DNA from: Eisenbergiella sp963559585
Lineage (GTDB): Bacteria > Bacillota > Clostridia > Lachnospirales > Lachnospiraceae
DNA length: 56,605 nucleotides
Reading direction: 5' to 3'
Assembly (NCBI GenBank): GCA_963559585.1
Contig: CAUWLJ010000011.1
Location: 1 to 56,605 of the forward strand
Below are positions 51,340-56,605 of this stretch, in pieces (position 1 is the stretch's first letter; each line of letters opens with the position of its first letter). The position numbers were made by a program, and so were the translations under genes. Below the pieces are notes generated by a model, which was not told where the DNA came from, ran no database searches, and was given only the letters and a program-made list of their open reading frames with translations.

Positions 51340-52836
51340 ATGGGACAGACGGTTTTACTGGAAATGAAGGACATTTGTAAGGAGTTTCCGGGCGTCAAGG
51401 CATTGGACCATGTGTCACTGACTGTAAAAAAAGGAACCGTCCATGCGCTGATGGGTGAGAACGGCGCAGGGAAATCCACTCTGATGAAGTGCCTGTTCGG
51501 CATGTATCAGAAGAACAGCGGACAGATTTTTCTGGAAGGAAAAGAGGTCAACTTTAAAAATTCCAAAGAAGCGCTGGAAAACGGCGTGGCGATGGTGCAC
51601 CAGGAATTGAACCAGGCGTTGAAGCGCAACGTGATGGATAATATCTGGCTGGGACGTTACCCCAAGATGGGCGGCGTCATGATCAATGAGAAAAAAATGT
51701 ATGCTGATACTATGGAGGTCTTTAAAGAACTGGGCATTTCAGTTGATCCCAAAAGGATCATGAGCACAATGCCCGTATCCCAGAGACAGATGGCAGAGAT
51801 CGCCAAGGCGGTTTCTTTCCATTCCAAGGTCATCGTATTTGACGAGCCCACCTCATCCCTGACGGAGCAGGAAGTGGAGCATTTATTTGAGATCATCAAT
51901 ATGCTGCGGGACAGAGGCTGCGGCATCATCTATATTTCACACAAGATGGCGGAGATCCTGCGCATAGCCGATGAAGTGACGGTAATGCGCGACGGAACAT
52001 GGGTGGCCACCAGGCCGGCTGAAAGCTTGACCACAGAGGAAATCATCCGGCTGATGGTGGGACGTGAGCTGAATAACCAGTTCCCGCCCAAAACCAACAA
52101 GCCGGGGGAAGTGGCTCTTGAGGTGGAGCACCTTACCGCGCAGTATTCCCTGCTCAAGGATGTATCCTTCAAGGTAAAGCGCGGGGAGATCGTAGGGCTG
52201 GCAGGACTGGACGGAAGCGGAAGAACGGAAACGCTGGAGAATATCTTCGGCATTGCCACCCGGAAGGAGGGTACCATCAGACTGGACGGCAGAGAGGTGC
52301 ACAACCGCAACGCCAGGGAATCCATCAGGAACGGCTTTGCCATGCTGACAGAGGAACGGCGTGCCACAGGCATTTTCGGCATTCTGAATATCAGGGAAAA
52401 CACGGTGATTTCCAGCCTGAAGAAGCACCGCCGCTTCCTTGCGCTCAGCGAGAAATCCATGCGAAAGGATACCCAGTGGTCGATTGACGCCATGCGCACC
52501 AAGACCCCGTCCCAGGAGACGAAGATCCGTTCCCTTTCGGGAGGAAACCAGCAGAAGGTGATCCTGGGCAGATGGCTTCTGACGGAGCCGGAGGTACTGC
52601 TTCTGGATGAGCCTACCAGGGGAATCGACGTGGGAGCCAAGTATGAGATCTACCAGCTGATTATTGACCTTGCCAACAAGGGAAAGATCGTCATGGTGGT
52701 TTCCTCGGAAATGCCGGAGCTTTTGGGGCTGTGCGACCGCATCCTGGTAATGTCCGGAGGACGGCTTGCCGGAGAGGTGGACGCGCAGAACACGACGCAG
52801 GAGGAGATCATGACCCTCGCTGCCAAATATGTATAG
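51340..52836 (+). CDS. mglA: Galactose ABC transporter ATPase (duplicated)
   Basis: 498 residues with two ATPase halves. Half 1: GENGAGKST (about 38-46), VSQRQMAEIAKA in the signature position, VFDEPTSSL, and YISHKM. Half 2: GLDGSGRTE (a degenerate Walker A), SLSGGNQQKVILGRWL, LLDEPTRGIDVG, and VVSSEMPEL. This is the sugar-type (RbsA/MglA) layout, where only half 1 is fully catalytic. It powers the MglC permease. ggaggg precedes the ATG. Confidence 0.95.
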   Translation: MGQTVLLEMKDICKEFPGVKALDHVSLTVKKGTVHALMGENGAGKSTLMKCLFGMYQKNSGQIFLEGKEVNFKNSKEALENGVAMVHQELNQALKRNVMDNIWLGRYPKMGGVMINEKKMYADTMEVFKELGISVDPKRIMSTMPVSQRQMAEIAKAVSFHSKVIVFDEPTSSLTEQEVEHLFEIINMLRDRGCGIIYISHKMAEILRIADEVTVMRDGTWVATRPAESLTTEEIIRLMVGRELNNQFPPKTNKPGEVALEVEHLTAQYSLLKDVSFKVKRGEIVGLAGLDGSGRTETLENIFGIATRKEGTIRLDGREVHNRNARESIRNGFAMLTEERRATGIFGILNIRENTVISSLKKHRRFLALSEKSMRKDTQWSIDAMRTKTPSQETKIRSLSGGNQQKVILGRWLLTEPEVLLLDEPTRGIDVGAKYEIYQLIIDLANKGKIVMVVSSEMPELLGLCDRILVMSGGRLAGEVDAQNTTQEEIMTLAAKYV

Positions 52837-52851
52837 GGGAGGCTGCAGCAG

Positions 52852-53922
52852 ATGAAAGCAATAACCAATGTAAAAGACAGATATTTGAATTATAAAGGCT
52901 TAAACTCCAAAGATAAGGTTACGTTCTGGAAGGAAGCGTCTATCAACAATGCGCTGTACGTGCTTCTGATCATAGCGGTGATCTACACCTATGTGCAGAA
53001 CCATGCGTTCCTGTCGGCTGGCTCCATCGTAAACATTATCAGCCTTTCAGCAGCGAACCTTCCCATTGCCTGCGGTATTGCAGGATGTATCGTGCTGACG
53101 GGTACCGACCTTTCCGCAGGCCGTGTGGTAGGTCTGACCGCCTGTATCAGTGCAGCACTCCTGCAGTCCATCGAATATGGCGCCAAGATGTTTCCCGGCA
53201 TGGAGCCGCTCCCCATTCCGCTGGTGATTCTGGCGGTAATCATTGTGGGCGGAATCGTGGGACTGGTCAACGGATTCTTCGTGGCTAAATTCCAGTTGCA
53301 TCCGTTCATCGTAACGCTGGCCACGCAGCTGATCGTGTATGGCGTACTGCTGATGTTTATGATGACCAACGGCAACAACGGACAGCCTCTGTCCGGACTG
53401 GACGACGGCTTCAAAGCCTTCGTAACAGGCAGCGTGGTGAAGTTCGGCAAGGTTGCCATCCCCAACTATGTATGGTATGCTCTGGTGGTGGTGGTGGTGA
53501 TGTGGTTCATCTGGAACAAGACCACCTTCGGCAAAAACATGTTTGCTGTAGGTTCCAACCCCGAGGCGGCCAATGTATCGGGCGTTAACGTGATGAAGAC
53601 CACCATTCTGGTGCACACCCTGGCAGGTATGATGTACGGCGTTACCGGATTTATCGAGTCTGCCCGTATCGGCTCCAACCAGGCCAATACAGGACTGAAC
53701 TATGAGTGTGATGCTATTGCTGCCTGCGTGATCGGCGGTGTGTCCTTTGTAGGAGGCACTGGTAAGATCAGCGGCGTGGTGATGGGTGTTTTCCTTCTGC
53801 GCATCATTTTCGTGGCGCTGCAGTCCCTTTCCATCAATCAGAACATGCAGTACGTGATCAAGGGTCTGATCATTCTGCTTGCCTGTGCGATTGATATGAG
53901 AAAGTATCTGGTAAGAAAGTAA
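52852..53922 (+). CDS. mglC: Galactose ABC transporter permease
   Basis: 356 residues with eight to ten helices of the RbsC/MglC type. LTGTDLSAGRVVGLTA is the family's conserved cytoplasmic/helix block, GFFVAKFQLHPFIVTLATQ and FAVGSNPEAANVSGVNV follow, and ACVIGGVSFVGGTGKISGV is the ATPase-contact region. Probably a homodimer with MglA. Slightly longer than E. coli MglC because of a soluble N-terminal 35 residues. The start lies 16 bases after mglA, with ggagg upstream. Confidence 0.95.
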   Translation: MKAITNVKDRYLNYKGLNSKDKVTFWKEASINNALYVLLIIAVIYTYVQNHAFLSAGSIVNIISLSAANLPIACGIAGCIVLTGTDLSAGRVVGLTACISAALLQSIEYGAKMFPGMEPLPIPLVILAVIIVGGIVGLVNGFFVAKFQLHPFIVTLATQLIVYGVLLMFMMTNGNNGQPLSGLDDGFKAFVTGSVVKFGKVAIPNYVWYALVVVVVMWFIWNKTTFGKNMFAVGSNPEAANVSGVNVMKTTILVHTLAGMMYGVTGFIESARIGSNQANTGLNYECDAIAACVIGGVSFVGGTGKISGVVMGVFLLRIIFVALQSLSINQNMQYVIKGLIILLACAIDMRKYLVRK

Positions 53923-53997
53923 TACCTTGGGATATTACAGAAGGTAAAGCATACAACTCAGTAAGGCATACAGCTCAATAAGGAAAGGCAGTTTAGC

Positions 53998-54597
53998 ATG
54001 GAAGAAAAACAGTCAGAAAACCCCATGGTGAAAAAGCGCTGGTTCGGGCGGGGGATTTACGGAAGTAAGGATGTGCCCATCCGGCTTCTGGACGGCTTCA
54101 TCGGCGTGGTGCTGGTAGTTACGGTGGCAATGACCATTTACTTTGCCGTTAACGGAGGCTTTTATGTGACCTTCGATACCAGAGGCGGAAGCGAGGTGGC
54201 CCAGCAGAAGCTGCGTCACGGAGAACACGCACAGGAACCGGAAACGCCCACAAAGCCGGGCTATACCTTTGACGGCTGGTATCTGGAAAGCAACGAGGAA
54301 GCATCCTGGAACTTCGCGGTGGACACGGTGGCGGGAGATCTGACGTTAGTCGCTCATTGGAAGAGCGCGGCCATTCCTGTGAAATTTGATCTGGCCGGCG
54401 GAAGCTTTGAGGGGAAAGATGAGATTGCCCCTCATACGGTGACATATGGGGAGGCATATGGGGAGCTGCCTGTACCAACCAAGGATAATGCCCGGTTTCT
54501 GGGCTGGTACTACAGCGGCAGCCAGATCACAGAAGACACGCAGGTGGCTATGACAGGGGAACACGTGCTGACAGCACAGTGGAGAGAAGGCGCCTGA
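53998..54597 (+). CDS. InlB B-repeat membrane protein of the mgl operon
   Basis: 199 residues. A short cytoplasmic start, one helix (about 37-55), then two InlB B-repeat (Flg_new) domains of about 70 residues: YVTFDTRGGSEVAQQK with PGYTFDGWYLE, and VKFDLAGGSFEGK with FLGWYYSGSQITED. Each ends in AHW or AQW. The domains are extracellular and small, ubiquitin-like. Placement after mglC and before a terminator suggests an accessory surface protein of the transporter, for example a ligand-gathering or scaffold role; this is inference. aggaaagg precedes the ATG by about 17 bases. Confidence 0.85.
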   Translation: MEEKQSENPMVKKRWFGRGIYGSKDVPIRLLDGFIGVVLVVTVAMTIYFAVNGGFYVTFDTRGGSEVAQQKLRHGEHAQEPETPTKPGYTFDGWYLESNEEASWNFAVDTVAGDLTLVAHWKSAAIPVKFDLAGGSFEGKDEIAPHTVTYGEAYGELPVPTKDNARFLGWYYSGSQITEDTQVAMTGEHVLTAQWREGA

Positions 54598-54610
54598 AAA
54601 TAATTATGGG

Positions 54611-54656
54611 AAAGAAAGAGGGATTCCTGGCCAATGGCCTGGAGCCCTTTTTCTTT
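54611..54656 (+). terminator. Intrinsic terminator of the mgl operon
   Basis: aaagaaagaggg with ccctttttcttt (one G-U) and an inner ggcc-aat-ggcc stem. T-rich right arm. It ends the mgl unit just after the InlB-repeat gene. Confidence 0.8.
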
Positions 54657-54669
54657 TGCCGGTTGACTA

Positions 54670-54699
54670 TTTACAGGGCAAGCCAGACTGTGGTATGAT
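54670..54699 (+). promoter_or_regulatory. Promoter of the methionine transporter operon
   Basis: TTTACA at 54670-54675, an 18-base spacer, and TATGAT at 54694-54699 with an extended -10 (tgtggtatgat). The 140-base leader shows no S-box or T-box signature that I recognise. Confidence 0.55.
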
Positions 54700-54840
54700 A
54701 AAAAACATGTAAAAACAGCCATTCTGTATCTTTTTTGCAGAAGCGGCAGAATCAGACGGTCTGCCCGGAGGAGAAGGAATGGCCGGGCGGATGCCCGCAT
54801 CTGGCGGACATGACAGAGGAAAGCAAGAGGGATAAGGACG

Positions 54841-55854
54841 ATGGGAGAGCCTGTTATTCAGATCCAGAATGTATCAAAGACCTTCCAGACGAAGGAAGCG
54901 CAGGTGGCGGCGCTTAAAGATATAAGCCTGACGATCAATAAGGGAGACATTTACGGTATCATCGGCATGTCGGGAGCGGGCAAGAGCACGCTGGTGCGGT
55001 GCCTGAATTTCCTGGAGAGGCCCACAGAGGGGACGGTGCTCATCGACGGAGTGGATCTGGCCGGATGCAGCGACAGGGAACTGCGGAAGGTGCGCAACAG
55101 CGTAGCCATGATTTTTCAGCATTTCAACCTGCTGATGCAGGCTACGGTTCTGGACAATGTATGTTTTGGCCTGGAGATCCTGGGCAGGAAGAAGAAGGAA
55201 GCCAGGGAGGAGGCCCGGAAGCTTTTGAAGATCGTGGATCTGGAGAGCAAGGCGGACGCCTATCCGGCCCAGCTTTCCGGCGGGCAGAAGCAGAGGGTGG
55301 CCATTGCACGCTCCCTTGCCATGAATCCCCGGATCCTTCTGTGTGACGAGGCTACCAGTGCGCTGGATCCCACCACCACCCGGTCGATTCTGGAGCTGCT
55401 TTCCAGGATTAATAAGGAGTACGGGATCACCATCGTGATCATCACCCATGAAATGAGCGTGGTGCAGGAGATCTGCAGCCATGTGGCCATCATAGACAAA
55501 GGCGAGCTGGCGGAGACGGGAACGGTGGAGGAGGTTTTCTCCTCGCCCAGATCGAAGGCGGCCAGGAAGCTGGTGCTCCAGGGAGAGCGGAGAACGGCGC
55601 TGATGGACAGCAGACGCTGTGTACGCATCGTTTTTTCGGAAAATTCATCCTTCGAGCCGGTGATTGCCAACATGGTTCTGGAGTGCAGGGCCCCGGTGAA
55701 CATCCTGCTGGCGGATACCCAGGATGTGGGAGGGATTGCCAGAGGCCAGATGGTGCTGCAGCTTCCTGAGGATGTGCAGACCGCGGGGCGGATGATCCAA
55801 TATCTGAAGGAGAGAAAACTTACGGTGGAGGAGCTGGATGATTATGTGGAATAG
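54841..55854 (+). CDS. metN: Methionine ABC transporter ATPase
   Basis: 337 residues. ATPase domain: GMSGAGKSTLVRCLN (Walker A, about 41-48), QLSGGQKQRVAIARSLA (signature), LLCDEATSALDP (Walker B), and IITHEM. The C-terminal about 90 residues form the NIL domain, which binds methionine and inhibits transport in MetN. Together with MetI it imports methionine or related amino acids. The start follows agggataagga. It overlaps metI by 17 bases, which supports co-translation. Confidence 0.95.
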   Translation: MGEPVIQIQNVSKTFQTKEAQVAALKDISLTINKGDIYGIIGMSGAGKSTLVRCLNFLERPTEGTVLIDGVDLAGCSDRELRKVRNSVAMIFQHFNLLMQATVLDNVCFGLEILGRKKKEAREEARKLLKIVDLESKADAYPAQLSGGQKQRVAIARSLAMNPRILLCDEATSALDPTTTRSILELLSRINKEYGITIVIITHEMSVVQEICSHVAIIDKGELAETGTVEEVFSSPRSKAARKLVLQGERRTALMDSRRCVRIVFSENSSFEPVIANMVLECRAPVNILLADTQDVGGIARGQMVLQLPEDVQTAGRMIQYLKERKLTVEELDDYVE

Positions 55855-56509
55855 TTCAACAGTGATGATGATTGTAGAGGGCACGTTTGCCACCATATAC
55901 ATGACGCTGGCATCCACACTGATGGCCTATGTGATCGGCCTGCCTGTGGGAGTGGCTCTGGTGGTCACCGGAAAGGAGGGGCTTCGCCCCAACGCATTCG
56001 TGAACCGGCTGCTGGGAATGATCGTGAACATCACCAGAAGCATTCCTTTCCTGATCCTGCTGATTCTGGTGATCCCCCTTACCAGGGCTATCGTGGGAAA
56101 AAGCTACGGCCCCAGCGCCACCATTGTGCCGCTGACACTGGCGGCAGCCCCCTTTGTGGCGCGGCTGGTGGAGTCCTCTCTGATGGAGGTGGACAGAGGG
56201 GTAATCGAGGCGGCCAAGAGCATGGGAGCTTCCCTTCCCACCATTGTGATGCGTGTCATGCTTCTGGAGGCCCGCTCCTCCATGCTGTCCAATCTGGCGA
56301 TTGCGCTGGGAACCATCCTGGGCTATTCTGCCATGGCGGGAGCCGTGGGCGGCGGAGGACTGGGGGATATTGCCATCCGTTATGGCTATAACCGTTATCA
56401 GCTTGATATTATGCTGGTGACGGTGGTGCTTCTGGTAGCTCTGATGCAGATTATGCAGGCTGTCTGCATGAGACTGGCGAAGAAGCTGGATCGGAGAATT
56501 ACCGGCTGA
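55838..56509 (+). CDS. metI: Methionine ABC transporter permease
   Basis: 223 residues with five helices of the MetI type. NITRSIPFLILLILVIPLTR and the cytoplasmic contact region EAAKSMGASLPTIVMRVMLLEA (read in two parts, EAAKSMGAS and MRVMLLEARS) are characteristic, and YSAMAGAVGGGGLGDIAIRYG follows. ATG at 55838 sits after ggaggagctgg and inside the metN end. A binding protein MetQ is expected after 56509 but would lie beyond the window; the last 96 bases show no gene. Confidence 0.95.
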   Translation: MIMWNSSTVMMIVEGTFATIYMTLASTLMAYVIGLPVGVALVVTGKEGLRPNAFVNRLLGMIVNITRSIPFLILLILVIPLTRAIVGKSYGPSATIVPLTLAAAPFVARLVESSLMEVDRGVIEAAKSMGASLPTIVMRVMLLEARSSMLSNLAIALGTILGYSAMAGAVGGGGLGDIAIRYGYNRYQLDIMLVTVVLLVALMQIMQAVCMRLAKKLDRRITG

Positions 56510-56605
56510 GTATAAAGCGGCTTTCAGAGTGTGTCTGTATATTCAAATATGCTCAGGTAAGGCGGCTGGCCGGATGATTCATAGAGGGCGCTGTGGTGCG
56601 CCCGG

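Noticed and set aside
54700..54840. SAM (S-box) riboswitch before metN
   Set aside because: Methionine transport makes this likely a priori, but none of the conserved S-box core sequence is visible in the leader.

Overview
The window looks like a chromosome segment of a Gram-positive anaerobe of the class Clostridia, most likely family Lachnospiraceae. The reasons are AGGAGG-type ribosome binding sites, the gene families present (YesM/YesN two-component pair, mgl operon with an InlB-repeat protein, LCP protein, GH25 lysozyme with Ig-like repeats, S8 protease, LspA-like peptidase) and GC-rich coding sequence. The genus cannot be named from sequence alone. Only two intact genes (3590-4693 and 5548-5871) are on the minus strand. 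No rRNA, tRNA, CRISPR array or complete insertion sequence was seen.

Region 1 (1-33008) is a cell-surface polysaccharide locus. The left part holds two SGNH-like proteins, polytopic membrane proteins, a pair of half-size DMT transporters resembling a lipid-carrier flippase, a GH25 lysozyme with five Ig-like domains and a DUF6311-like membrane protein. The core makes dTDP-sugar (rfbB, rfbA, rfbC; no rfbD in the window), exports polymer through an ABC transporter (Wzm/TagG-like permease, Wzt-like ATPase with a C-terminal carbohydrate-binding domain), and carries a methyltransferase-kinase fusion that resembles the O-antigen chain terminator WbdD. Four family 2 glycosyltransferase genes, a phosphoglucomutase/phosphomannomutase, an initiating undecaprenyl-phosphate sugar transferase, an LCP polymer ligase and a rhamnosyltransferase-like enzyme complete it. 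The gene order fits ABC-dependent synthesis of a capped, probably rhamnose-containing wall glycan, attached to peptidoglycan by the LCP protein.

Region 2 (33009-45380) holds proteostasis and miscellaneous genes: a membrane HtrA protease, a divergent ClpX paralogue, an S8 protease, an LspA-like protein, a deletion scar where two truncated genes meet (one a hybrid histidine kinase fused to the end of a PTS EIIC domain), a tiny secreted peptide, a cytosolic GH20 enzyme and cysteine synthase.

Region 3 (45381-54656) is a sugar-uptake module: response regulator (YesN type), sensor kinase (YesM type), a stand-alone sugar-binding protein that may be a co-sensor, then mglBAC and an InlB-repeat membrane protein. 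A 21-bp direct repeat upstream of mglB is a candidate operator for the response regulator. Region 4 (54670-end) starts a methionine ABC transporter (metN, metI); a metQ would be expected beyond the edge.

The most unusual non-coding content is a dispersed structured repeat (four copies plus remnants), two very large palindromes in the gap 28168-28955, several long hairpins in leaders, and in-frame minisatellites in four proteins.
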